Notes under the pieces: generated by a model
The model's input: the letters and a program-made list of their open reading frames with translations, nothing else
Told to the model about the DNA's origin: nothing
The model's database searches: none
Assembly: GCF_052119705.1 (NCBI RefSeq)
Contig: NZ_JBGQOP010000014.1
Coordinates: 1 to 64,000, forward strand
Direction: 5' to 3'
Source of the DNA: Oceanimonas sp052119705
GTDB lineage: Bacteria; Pseudomonadota; Gammaproteobacteria; Enterobacterales; Aeromonadaceae
DNA: 64,000 nt
Shown here: one piece after another, positions 24,665 to 33,521 of the stretch
Position numbering within the stretch: position 1 is the first letter of the stretch
Layout: each line of letters opens with the position of its first letter
Program-made: the position numbers and the translations under genes

Positions 24665-26089
24665 GTGATCAGCGTTGAGCGTAAAGATGGTTTTTCTCTC
24701 AAAATATCCCGTATTCTGCGCGAGGCTACCGAGCACAAATTTGATATTTATTTTTTTGTGCCCGGCGAGCTGGGCCTCAACACTAAAGTGGTACCAGAAG
24801 AGGAGTTTTACCACAATGCCATTCATGTGCAGCGCACCTACTTTAGTGATCGCCCCTATTTACCCTTAGTCCACAGCCGGCTGGCGCGCCGCGGCGAGCT
24901 GTCGTCGGAGCAATATCGCTTAAGCCTCAGTTTGTATGCCTATCAATATGCCATCGGTCTTGAGCAGTCTTGCCATGAGTTACGCAACGAAAAAGACGGC
25001 ACTAATCAGACCAACATCGAAGAGCTGATAGCCCTAACCCAAGATATATTACGCCGCTTGCGTCGTAATAAGCCTGAAGATCCAACATTACGTAAGTATT
25101 ACGCCAATATCGACAACTACTTATCTTGGTTTACCGAGCAAAGATTATTGTCATTGGTGGCACACTTGCCACGCAGCGGTGATTATAAAACAGTCAAAGG
25201 CCTATTGCTGGAAGTCTGTGATAGCGAGTATGCACACCGCAATCAACAACAATACAACTCTAATTACACCACAGAAGCGCTGTCGCGTATTTCAAATAAG
25301 ATGCGCCTGTTACGTCGCTTAATTGAATATCCTGTGACCTTAAAAGAAAAAACCCGCGAGCTGGGCGGCGGCGAAGAAAAAGCCCTTAAAGCCGGCGTCA
25401 CCGCCGTGGTGATGACTGCCATGTCATTAGCGGTATTTGAGGTACGAGAAACCTTAGGCAGTATTTCGTTGTTGGTGATTTTAACGCTGGCACTGTTGTA
25501 TGCGCTGCGCGAAGTCTTTAAAGATGACTTGCGTAATACCTTGTGGCGCTGGCTGCGCAAAGGTCGCCCTAAATGGCGACGCCAATATTTCGATGTGCAC
25601 AGCAATCAAGTGGTCGGTCGCCAATTAGAATGGTTTGACTATCGCAAACCCGCGAGGCTCAGCGAGGAGATCCTCAACGCGCGCCGAGCCAACATTAGCC
25701 AAAAAGAAGAAATCATCATGCATTACGGCAGTCACTCGCGCATGCTGCCGATCCGTTTCTTAAGCGGCTATGAGCAAACCCGTGAAACCTTGCAGCTGGA
25801 CTTAACTTTACTCTCTAAGCTGATGGAAAAGGGTTCCCATCACGTATACCAATTAAAAGAAGGTCAGGTATCGCGCCATGCGGTAGAAAAACGCTACCTC
25901 ATCAACTTAGTCACCCGCGAAATTCAAGGCCAAAAACCGCCGGTGATCCAGCGCTGGAAGCTGGTGATGAGTCGTTCAAAAATCGTAGAAATAGAAGAAA
26001 TAATACGCCCCGGTACCACTAAAGCCGCGACCGAAACTCAACCGTCATCAGCCAGTACCGAAGAAAACAGAGCAAGCGCCGAGGGTTAG
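24665..26089 (+). CDS. membrane protein of unknown function with two central helices
   Basis: 474 residues, family not recognised. A soluble N-terminal part (1-235) rich in charged and aromatic residues begins VISVERKDGFSLKISRI and contains KFDIYFFVPGELGLN. Two membrane helices lie at about 241-258 and 267-283. A basic soluble C-terminal part (285-474) ends in a low-complexity Thr/Ser/Glu tail. Both large parts are probably cytosolic. The start is GTG at 24665, ten bases after GGAG; a TTG six codons earlier overlaps that ribosome site. It is divergent from the small gene at 24204-24449. No neighbour explains its job. Confidence 0.8.
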   Translation: MISVERKDGFSLKISRILREATEHKFDIYFFVPGELGLNTKVVPEEEFYHNAIHVQRTYFSDRPYLPLVHSRLARRGELSSEQYRLSLSLYAYQYAIGLEQSCHELRNEKDGTNQTNIEELIALTQDILRRLRRNKPEDPTLRKYYANIDNYLSWFTEQRLLSLVAHLPRSGDYKTVKGLLLEVCDSEYAHRNQQQYNSNYTTEALSRISNKMRLLRRLIEYPVTLKEKTRELGGGEEKALKAGVTAVVMTAMSLAVFEVRETLGSISLLVILTLALLYALREVFKDDLRNTLWRWLRKGRPKWRRQYFDVHSNQVVGRQLEWFDYRKPARLSEEILNARRANISQKEEIIMHYGSHSRMLPIRFLSGYEQTRETLQLDLTLLSKLMEKGSHHVYQLKEGQVSRHAVEKRYLINLVTREIQGQKPPVIQRWKLVMSRSKIVEIEEIIRPGTTKAATETQPSSASTEENRASAEG

Positions 26090-26165
26090 CAAATGGTGAT
26101 TAGCAACAGTTACCTCTGCTAAGTAGATCGGTACAACAGATGTGGAAATGAAAAAAATATTTTTT

Positions 26166-26348
26166 GCCACGGAAGAACACGGAACTCACGGACGCAGTCC
26201 ACGTGCGACAAGCGCCCAAAAGCCTTTGATGGATAAGAGCTACTTTCAGATCTGATCACTATTTTTCAGTGGATTCCGTGGCAAAAAGTCTTTCGTTTTT
26301 AAAGAGCAAACTAACCAGAAAACTCCACAGAAGTGATGAGTTATTACT
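26166..26348. repeat. repeat family B element, copy 1
   Basis: Non-coding element of about 183 bases, about 95% identical by eye to the copy at 36481-36664. GCCACGGAA (26166-26174) is matched by TTCCGTGGC (26274-26282), and a conserved tail ends at GAGTTATTACT. It fills part of a 505-base gap; the rest (26349-26594) is AT-rich and should carry the promoter of the downstream cyclase. No transposase is present, so it would be a MITE-like or REP-like element. Confidence 0.75.
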
Positions 26349-26594
26349 CAATCATTATAATGTAAATTTTTCCTTCCTTTATTCGCCATTTTTCTTCATT
26401 AACAACTGCTAGATATTAGATTTCAAAATTCACAGAGTTTTTTATCCCGTCATTTTCATCAAGCTCTAGTATTAACGTTTTTATCACCGTATTAAGTAAG
26501 CACTGTGCTCTGCCCAACAAATAGCACATTAAGTATTTGCGCTCCTATCACTAAGTCCCCATGATAACCGTATCATCATTGCCTGTGAGCGAGA

Positions 26595-28088
26595 ATGGAC
26601 TCTGTCTCTGTATTAACCGTCACTCGGCGTCTTCTGGCTTTTTTTCGGCTCACCAGCTATCCCGTGTGGGCAGGCCTATTACTATTACTGCTACTAGTCC
26701 AGCAGTTGAAAACGACGGCAACTCACGTGCCGCTCACCGTGACCGAGCAGGCTTATATTAGCGCGCACCCTGTATTGTCGGTGTGTGTAGATCCGGACTG
26801 GTTACCTTTTGAAGGCATAGATAACAACCAACAGCACGTCGGCATTATTGCTGACTTACTGCCACTGGTGGCGAGCAAAGCTGGATTACAGATACAGTTG
26901 CACCCCACCAAGAGTTGGGAAGAAAGCCTGCTCGCTTCAAAAAGTGGCCAATGCTTGGCCCTCAGTGCACTTAATCAAACTCCAGAGCGCGAACAATGGC
27001 TGATCTTCACCGAGCCGCTGCTAGAAGATCCCAATGTGTTGATCACGCGTGACGATCATCCTTTTATCTCCGATATCGCCAGTCTTAACAATAAAACCAT
27101 TGCCTTGCCAAGCGGCACCGCCATGGCCGAATTGTTCGCTCGGGACTTTCCTAATCTCACCATTGTTTATACGGATTCCGAGACACAAGCGATGCAAATG
27201 GTGTCCGATGGCAAAGTGGATCTGACGCTGCGATCCCTCATTATTGCGGCACACACCATTAAAAATGCCGGCTGGTACAATCTAAAAGTGTCGGGCCAAG
27301 TGCCCGGCTACAGTAATCAGTTGCGTATTGGCATTTCTCAATCGGAACAAACGCTGCGCACTATTCTTAACCACGGCATAGCGGCTCTTAGCGAGCAAGA
27401 GCGGCAACAAATCATGGATCGCTACTTGAGTCTGCAAGTCGTGTCAGAGGTGGTGACCGACTACACCTTAGCTTACGGGCTAGGCATATTACTGCTGGCC
27501 GTGATCGGCACTAGCCTGTTTTGGATGCGCCGCCTTAGTGCCCTAAACCAGCAGCTTAGCGTGATGGCGCAAACCGATGCGCTCACCCAACTAACTAATA
27601 GACACGGTTTAAATTTAACCCTAGAAAAGGATCTAGAGCGTGCACAACGCTACCAGCACCCACTCTCGGTAATGATGATAGATATTGACCATTTTAAGCG
27701 AGTGAACGATCAATATGGCCATCTCACGGGCGATAAAGTACTGGTGGCATGCAGCCAGCTTTTAAAAGATAACCTGCGTAAATCCGATATTATTTGTCGT
27801 TGGGGTGGAGAAGAGTTTTTGGTGCTCTGTTTCGAAACCTCTCAAGAACAAGCTGCCCACTTAGCCGAGTTGTTACTGGAAAAAGTACGCCAGCATCATT
27901 TTCCTGAGGTAGATAGCGTGACCATGAGTGCCGGTGTCACTCAGGCCATGGCCACAGATAATCCAGAAACCTTGACCCAACGGGCAGATACACTGCTCTA
28001 CCAAGCGAAAAATAATGGCAGAAACCAAGTGTGTGTGGACAGTGGCATAGCTGACCTGCAACCGCACACTCCCGCAACAAGCGCGTAA
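26595..28088 (+). CDS. diguanylate cyclase with periplasmic solute-binding sensor
   Basis: Makes cyclic di-GMP in response to a periplasmic signal. 497 residues. An N-terminal membrane anchor lies at about 18-36. A periplasmic SBP_bac_3-type amino-acid-binding-like domain spans about 50-275 (LSVCVDPDWLPFEG, IALPSGTAMAELF). A second membrane helix is at about 292-313 and a GGDEF domain at about 325-485. The active site is GGEEF (404-408), and an inhibitory I-site RKSD sits at 395-398, five residues ahead, so product inhibition is expected. ATG start at 26595 with GAGCGAG upstream. The ligand is unknown. It stands alone between two intergenic gaps. Confidence 0.93.
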   Translation: MDSVSVLTVTRRLLAFFRLTSYPVWAGLLLLLLLVQQLKTTATHVPLTVTEQAYISAHPVLSVCVDPDWLPFEGIDNNQQHVGIIADLLPLVASKAGLQIQLHPTKSWEESLLASKSGQCLALSALNQTPEREQWLIFTEPLLEDPNVLITRDDHPFISDIASLNNKTIALPSGTAMAELFARDFPNLTIVYTDSETQAMQMVSDGKVDLTLRSLIIAAHTIKNAGWYNLKVSGQVPGYSNQLRIGISQSEQTLRTILNHGIAALSEQERQQIMDRYLSLQVVSEVVTDYTLAYGLGILLLAVIGTSLFWMRRLSALNQQLSVMAQTDALTQLTNRHGLNLTLEKDLERAQRYQHPLSVMMIDIDHFKRVNDQYGHLTGDKVLVACSQLLKDNLRKSDIICRWGGEEFLVLCFETSQEQAAHLAELLLEKVRQHHFPEVDSVTMSAGVTQAMATDNPETLTQRADTLLYQAKNNGRNQVCVDSGIADLQPHTPATSA

Positions 28089-28281
28089 TGAGCATCATAG
28101 GCGCACAATTAATGCCCTAAACCACAGAATTTACTCAAGCCTCTTAAGTGTTAGGGGCTATCTGTCATACAATGGCGTCCGTGTATTCACTGCAGCGCTA
28201 TCCCTTTGCCACGACTCAGCTTTAAGTCGCGTGCCACTAGCCGCTGCCTCCTCCATGTTTAAGCAGGGAAAGAGCGAAATA

Positions 28282-30513
28282 ATGACCACTAAAAAATCGA
28301 CCATAGTTTATACCTTGACCGACGAAGCGCCGGCCTTGGCCACCTACTCTTTGCTGCCAATAGTGCGCACCTTTGCCAACAGCGCCGGCATTGACGTGAC
28401 CTTAAGCGATATCTCTTTGGCGAGCCGTATTTTGGCCGCCTTCCCCGAGTACCTAACCGAAGCCCAGCGTGTCACAGATGGCTTAAATGCCTTAGGTGAG
28501 CTGACCCAAGACCCACACGCCAATATCATTAAGCTGCCTAACATCAGCGCTTCTGTGCCCCAGCTGCGCGCCTGTATAGCCGAGCTGCAAGGCCAAGGCT
28601 TTGCCATTCCTAACCTGCCAGAAGAAGCCAAAACCGAGGCAGAAAAATCCGCTCTTGAGCGCTACTCGCGCATCATCGGCAGTGCCGTCAACCCAGTATT
28701 GCGCCAAGGTAACTCAGACCGTCGCGCACCGGCAGCCGTTAAAGCGTTCGTGCGTAAATATCCACACTCCATGGGCAAGTGGAGCAAGGCTTCTCGCTCT
28801 CATGCAGATTATATGAAAGGCGGCGATTTCTTCTCTAGCGAACAGTCTGTGACCTTGGATAAGGCACAAACAGTACGCATCGAGTTCGTCGATAAAGCCG
28901 GTAAGGTGACCGTTAAAAAATCCTTACCGATGCAGCAAGATGAAGTGCTAGATGGCATGTTTATGAGCGCCAAGGCATTGTCGCGCTTTTTTGAGCGCAC
29001 GCTCAAAGACTGTAAAGACACAGGTGTAATGTGGTCGCTGCACGTAAAAGCCACCATGATGAAGGTGTCGCACCCCATCGTATTTGGCCATGCGGTAAAA
29101 GTGTTTTATCGTGACGTGTTTGAAAAGTACGGCGAGCTGTTTGACGAGCTGGGCGTGAACCCCAATAACGGCATGAGCAGCGTGCTGGAAAAAATTAAGG
29201 CGTTGCCCCAGTCGACCCAAGAAGAAATTGAGCGCGCCATTCACGACTGCTACGAGCATAGGCCTAAAATGGCCATGGTTGATTCAGTGAAAGGCATTAC
29301 CAACCTGCACGTGCCAAGTGATGTGATAGTGGACGCGTCAATGCCGGCCATGATCCGCAGCTCAGGCAAGATGTGGGCTCGCGATGGCAAGCTCAAAGAC
29401 ACCAAGGCGGTGATGCCAGAAAGTACCTATGCCCGCATCTATCAAGAAGTAATCAACTTCTGTAAGACCAACGGTGCCTTCGACCCTGTGACTATGGGCT
29501 CGGTACCGAACGTTGGCTTAATGGCGATGAAGGCCGAAGAATATGGCTCTCACGACAAGACTTTTGAGCTGACCGAAGACGGCACCATGCGCATTGTCGC
29601 CGAAGACGGTACCCTGCTGATGCAACATGACGTGGAAAAAGGTGACATTTGGCGCGCCTGCCAAACCAAAGACGCAGCAGTACGCGACTGGGTAAAACTG
29701 GCAGTGACGCGCGCTCGCCAGTCTAATACCCCAGCCGTGTTCTGGTTAGATGCAGATCGCGCTCATGACAATGAGCTGCGTAAAAAAGTAGAACTTTACT
29801 TGCAAGATCATGACTTGAACGGGCTAGATATTCAGATCATGTCTTACAACGAAGCGATCCGTTTCTCAATGGAACGCATCATTCGCGGCCTAGACACCAT
29901 TTCCGTGACCGGTAACGTGCTGCGCGACTACCTCACCGACTTGTTCCCTATTCTAGAGCTGGGCACCTCCGCCAAGATGCTGTCTATCGTGCCTATGTTG
30001 GCCGGTGGCGGCATGTACGAAACCGGTGCTGGCGGTTCAGCACCTAAGCACGTGCAGCAGCTGTTAGAAGAAAATCACCTGCGTTGGGATTCATTAGGAG
30101 AGTTCTTAGCGCTGGCCGTGTCATTAGAAGAGCTGGGCATTAAAGAAGGCAATGCCAAGGCCAAAGTCTTGGCTAAGTACTTGGACAAGGCCACAGAGCT
30201 GCTGCTGGATAACGGCAAGTCACCCTCACGCAAAGCCGGTGAATTGGACAACCGTGGTAGCCATTTCTACTTGAGCTTGTACTGGGCCGAGCTGTTGGCC
30301 GCGCAAACCGAAGACGCCGAGCTGGCCGCACACTTTGCACCATTGGCAAAAGCCTTGAGTGATAATGAGCAGCAGATAGTAAACGAGCTCAATCAAGTAC
30401 AAGGTTCAGCTGCGCCATTGAGTGGTTATTACCATATGGACGCCGCCGCGTTAAACAAGGTAATGCGCCCCAGTAACACCTTTAATCAAACACTGGCTAG
30501 CTTAAAAAAATAA
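28282..30513 (+). CDS. icd: monomeric NADP+-dependent isocitrate dehydrogenase
   Basis: Oxidative decarboxylation of isocitrate to 2-oxoglutarate in the TCA cycle. 743 residues: the large monomeric type (IDH-II), unrelated in size to the 416-residue dimeric E. coli enzyme. Typical stretches are TDEAPALATYSLLPIV at the N-terminus, LRQGNSDRRAPAAVK, KMWARDGKL, GLMAMKAEEYGSHDKTF and AGGGMYETGAGGSAPKHVQQ. The frame is open from 28231, but the ATG at 28282 begins the family sequence (MTTKKSTIVYTLTDE) and has GGGAAAGAG ahead. It is a single gene with its own terminator. Confidence 0.97.
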   Translation: MTTKKSTIVYTLTDEAPALATYSLLPIVRTFANSAGIDVTLSDISLASRILAAFPEYLTEAQRVTDGLNALGELTQDPHANIIKLPNISASVPQLRACIAELQGQGFAIPNLPEEAKTEAEKSALERYSRIIGSAVNPVLRQGNSDRRAPAAVKAFVRKYPHSMGKWSKASRSHADYMKGGDFFSSEQSVTLDKAQTVRIEFVDKAGKVTVKKSLPMQQDEVLDGMFMSAKALSRFFERTLKDCKDTGVMWSLHVKATMMKVSHPIVFGHAVKVFYRDVFEKYGELFDELGVNPNNGMSSVLEKIKALPQSTQEEIERAIHDCYEHRPKMAMVDSVKGITNLHVPSDVIVDASMPAMIRSSGKMWARDGKLKDTKAVMPESTYARIYQEVINFCKTNGAFDPVTMGSVPNVGLMAMKAEEYGSHDKTFELTEDGTMRIVAEDGTLLMQHDVEKGDIWRACQTKDAAVRDWVKLAVTRARQSNTPAVFWLDADRAHDNELRKKVELYLQDHDLNGLDIQIMSYNEAIRFSMERIIRGLDTISVTGNVLRDYLTDLFPILELGTSAKMLSIVPMLAGGGMYETGAGGSAPKHVQQLLEENHLRWDSLGEFLALAVSLEELGIKEGNAKAKVLAKYLDKATELLLDNGKSPSRKAGELDNRGSHFYLSLYWAELLAAQTEDAELAAHFAPLAKALSDNEQQIVNELNQVQGSAAPLSGYYHMDAAALNKVMRPSNTFNQTLASLKK

Positions 30514-30899
30514 GCGCCTAGTTCGGTTAGTCACATTCGGTTAATAACGCGCTGTTAATAACAATCAAAACCCAGCCTCGGCTGGGTTTTTTTTAAGCTA
30601 GATGAGAGGTGAAACGGCGGGCGCATAAGCACGTTTGATCACCATCATTATTTGCTCCTTCAGGAGCTAGCCTAATGAGCTTTTGCTACAGCCAAACAGC
30701 TCGCCCAAAATGGGCGCTATGTTTAAGGTTGGCCAGCATTTCAGCCCGGCAACCTGTTAAACTCTCACCCGTTCAGACACTTGAGCCTACGCTTAAGGTC
30801 AGTAAAAATATTTTTCCCGTGCGGCGCTTAAGTGAATAATCGCCAAACACCCAACACTTAATCGGAATTTATTACCTAGTTAACACAGGAATATCGTTT
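30514..30899. other. 386-base intergenic region
   Basis: After the icd terminator this gap holds two small hairpins (GCTCCTTCAGGAGC near 30654 and GCCCAAAATGGGC near 30703) and then DNA that should contain the mipA promoter. I see no gene, tRNA or family A/B repeat in it. Confidence 0.4.
30567..30594 (+). terminator. icd terminator
   Basis: AAAACCCAGC, CTCG loop, GCTGGG followed by eight T. Classic intrinsic terminator about 55 bases after the icd stop. Confidence 0.9.
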
Positions 30900-31655
30900 A
30901 TGTCTCGCTCACTCGTTTACACCTTAATTTTGACGCCTCTGCTCGCCGCTCCGGCGCTGGCAGCATCGCCTTGGAATGGCAGTATCGGCGTTGGCGCAAC
31001 ACTCGCACCAGATTATTTAGGCAGTGATGATTATAAGAGCCGCCTCACCCCGGACTTTAATATTAAATACGGCGATCTGGCTTATTTAAACTGGCGCGAC
31101 GGTTTAGGCATTAATGCGGTCCGCACCCAAAACTGGACATTATCGCCCTTTATTGGTTATCACATCGGCCGAAAAAATACCGGTGATTTAAGCAGCTTTG
31201 ATAGAGTCGATGACGGCTTAACCGCCGGCGCTAAGCTCACCTACCGCCCTAATCAATGGGCCTATAGCCTAAAAGCAGAAACACCTTTTACCGGTGATGT
31301 AGACGGTTACAAGCTGACCTTACGGGCTGATTGGCGCGACCAAATTGCACCCAAGTGGTCTGTGGGCGTAAGCCCAAGCTTGGTATACAGCAGCTCAGAA
31401 TGGACTCAGGACATGTTTAGTGTATCGGCCCGAGATGCAGCTCGCAGTGGTATCGAGCAGTATGATGCGAGCTCTGGTTATTGGCGTTTGGGGTTAGCCG
31501 GCAGCGTCACTTATCAATTTGCCACCGACTGGTCACTGACCGGTATCGCCGGTATTACCCAGTTAACGGGCGACGCCAAAGACAGCTCAATCGTGCGCCA
31601 AGTGGGTTCGGCCAGCCAAACCTTAACCGGTGTGGTACTCAGCTATCAGTTTTAA
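30900..31655 (+). CDS. MipA/OmpV family outer-membrane protein
   Basis: 251-residue outer-membrane beta-barrel of the MipA/OmpV family. The signal peptide ends ALAASPWNG at about residue 22. The mature part alternates in the way of beta strands with many aromatic residues, and it ends in a terminal barrel signature (LTGVVLSYQF, last residue F). MipA is a murein-scaffold protein in E. coli; OmpV proteins in vibrios act in adhesion or osmotic response. The role here is undetermined. ATG start at 30900. It is convergent with norR, with a shared terminator between. Confidence 0.9.
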   Translation: MSRSLVYTLILTPLLAAPALAASPWNGSIGVGATLAPDYLGSDDYKSRLTPDFNIKYGDLAYLNWRDGLGINAVRTQNWTLSPFIGYHIGRKNTGDLSSFDRVDDGLTAGAKLTYRPNQWAYSLKAETPFTGDVDGYKLTLRADWRDQIAPKWSVGVSPSLVYSSSEWTQDMFSVSARDAARSGIEQYDASSGYWRLGLAGSVTYQFATDWSLTGIAGITQLTGDAKDSSIVRQVGSASQTLTGVVLSYQF

Positions 31656-31711
31656 GCTCGGCGACCAGTGTTAAGCTCGAACAAATAAGGCAAGGCGTCG
31701 CTTAAATAAAG

Positions 31712-31748
31712 AATCGGCCGCACCCATAAGGTTGCGGCCGATTTTTTT
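31712..31748. terminator. bidirectional terminator mipA / norR
   Basis: AATCGGCCGCA, a ten-base loop, TGCGGCCGATT, then T-run. A GC-rich 11-pair stem between convergent genes. Confidence 0.9.
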
Positions 31749-31773
31749 GTTTACGGTTCACCGTCTTCTGTAC

Positions 31774-33360
31774 TCAGTCTTTCAAGCCTAAGCGCTTAGC
31801 CAACTTATGCAGATTACTCGAGTCCACTTCCAGCATGCGGGCGGCTTGCGCCCAGTTGCCCTTGCTGTGCGCTAAGGCCAGCTCGACGGCTTGCCGTTGT
31901 GCTTGCGCGGTGGCCAGTTGCAGACTAATAGCCGGGCCGCTTTTATCAATGACAGATTCGCTATGGCTAACCGTATTGACATCGTAAGCAGACAGGTTTG
32001 CCTCTCCTCCCCCATTACCCTCCAAGGCGCAGACGTTAATTGAGCCCAGCGCCAAGTCTAATAACTCGGGTTCCAAGGTAATAATATCTTCGCGCACCGC
32101 GCCTTGACTGATGGCCTTGATCGCCGCCCGGCTGATCACATGCTCCAATTCCCGCACATTACCCGGCCAACTGTACTGGCATAAGGCCTGCTCCGATGCC
32201 TGCGACAAGCGCAAACTGCGCACCCCTAAGCGAGTACGATTCAGCTCTAAAAAATGCCCCGCTAATACCAACACATCGCGGCCACGCGCGCGCAGCGGCG
32301 GTATCGGCACCGGATACACAGAAAGGCGATGATACAAGTCCGCCCTAAAATGCCCTTCGCGTACGCTATCGGGTAAGTGGCGGTTAGTGGCGGCAATCAC
32401 CCGCACATCCACCTTGCGCGGCGTATCTTCACCGAGGCGCTGAATTTCACCATTTTGCAGGGTGCGCAATAACTTAGCCTGAATACTCAGCGGCAGCTCG
32501 CCCACTTCATCCAAAAACAAGGTGCCGCCATCCGCCGCTTCAAAGCGCCCCGCTCGCGCGTGATGCGCCCCCGAGAAGGCTCCTTTTACATGACCAAATA
32601 ATTCACTCTCGGCCAACGACTCCGGCAAGGCGGCGCAATTCACCTGCACTAACGGCTGGTGGCGACGACGAGATAACTGATGCAGTCGATGAGCAAACAA
32701 GTCTTTACCCACGCCAGTTTCTCCGGTGAGCAGCACGGGTAATTCGGAATCCGCCACCACTGCTAGCTCGCGCAGCAAGCCTTTAAGGCCGCTACTTTGA
32801 CCCAAAATAAGGCTTTGCCGTTGATCGCTTTCTTGCTCGGGTGCATCTTGGCGTACCAATCTTAAACTGCGAACTTCTTGCTCGAGGCGCGTCATGCGAA
32901 TCGCCGCCGCTACCGCCAGCGCCAAGCGCTGTAAGTAGTCTTTAGCGTCGCCATCAAAGGTGCCGGCCCGCGGTGCATCTAAGGTAAGCGCCCCCCACAA
33001 GACGCCCTCTACATACAGGCTGATGCCCATGCAGTCGTGCACATGCAAGGCTTGCCCAGCCTTGTGCTCTAACAGACCGTCATAAGGATCCGCAAGTGTG
33101 GAATCTGGCGCAAAGGAAACCGTGCCACGCTTGGCCAAAATAGCCGCCAATCTGGGATGTTTGGCCACCACAAAACGCCGACCTATGGCCTCTTGTACTA
33201 AGCCGTCGAGAGCCACAGGGCTGAGTGCATCTTCTTCTAAGCGCAGTAAACACACGGCACCCGCACCAAAAAACTCACGCAAGGTGCGCACTAAACTTTG
33301 TAGTCGCACCGCGCTGGGTAAGTCTGCGGTTAAGTCCGCCAGTAAGATCTCATATAGCAC
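31774..33360 (-). CDS. norR: nitric oxide-responsive sigma-54 activator NorR
   Basis: Senses NO through a mononuclear iron in an N-terminal GAF domain and activates sigma-54 transcription of NO detoxification genes. 528 residues. In the GAF domain (1-165) the five iron ligands known from E. coli NorR have counterparts: R70, D91, D94 (DPYD), C110 and D128. The AAA+ domain (185-425) has Walker A GETGVGKD and Walker B LFLDEVGE. The sigma-54 contact loop reads GAFSGA (260-265) instead of the usual GAFTGA. The C-terminal Fis-type helix-turn-helix is at about 490-525. It starts at a GTG (33360), three bases from the first NorR box, so self-regulation is plausible. It is divergent from norA-norB. 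Confidence 0.95.
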   Translation of the reverse strand: MLYEILLADLTADLPSAVRLQSLVRTLREFFGAGAVCLLRLEEDALSPVALDGLVQEAIGRRFVVAKHPRLAAILAKRGTVSFAPDSTLADPYDGLLEHKAGQALHVHDCMGISLYVEGVLWGALTLDAPRAGTFDGDAKDYLQRLALAVAAAIRMTRLEQEVRSLRLVRQDAPEQESDQRQSLILGQSSGLKGLLRELAVVADSELPVLLTGETGVGKDLFAHRLHQLSRRRHQPLVQVNCAALPESLAESELFGHVKGAFSGAHHARAGRFEAADGGTLFLDEVGELPLSIQAKLLRTLQNGEIQRLGEDTPRKVDVRVIAATNRHLPDSVREGHFRADLYHRLSVYPVPIPPLRARGRDVLVLAGHFLELNRTRLGVRSLRLSQASEQALCQYSWPGNVRELEHVISRAAIKAISQGAVREDIITLEPELLDLALGSINVCALEGNGGGEANLSAYDVNTVSHSESVIDKSGPAISLQLATAQAQRQAVELALAHSKGNWAQAARMLEVDSSNLHKLAKRLGLKD

Positions 33361-33363
33361 AGG

Positions 33364-33419
33364 GTATTTTTTACCTTAACAGGGTTTAAAAGACCTTAAT
33401 GGAACAGGGTTATATTTAC
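33364..33419. promoter_or_regulatory. three NorR binding boxes (GT-N7-AC)
   Basis: Three matches to the NorR consensus GT-N7-AC: GTATTTTTTAC (33364-33374), GTTTAAAAGAC (33384-33394) and GTTATATTTAC (33409-33419). Each is preceded by GG. They lie 42-97 bases upstream of the sigma-54 promoter. Three sites are also what E. coli norVW has, where all three are needed to assemble the NorR hexamer. Confidence 0.88.
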
Positions 33420-33460
33420 CATCACTTTATTAAAACAAACAATATCAACAACTTAAAATA

Positions 33461-33475
33461 TGGCACAAGACTTGC
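33461..33475 (+). promoter_or_regulatory. sigma-54 promoter of norA-norB
   Basis: TGGCAC-AAGAC-TTGC is a full match to the -24/-12 consensus TGGCAC-N5-TTGC. Transcription should begin near 33487, about 35 bases before the norA ATG. Confidence 0.92.
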
Positions 33476-33521
33476 TATCTAAGTAGGCAGGTACACGATA
33501 TTTTACCAAGAGGAAAGGAAG

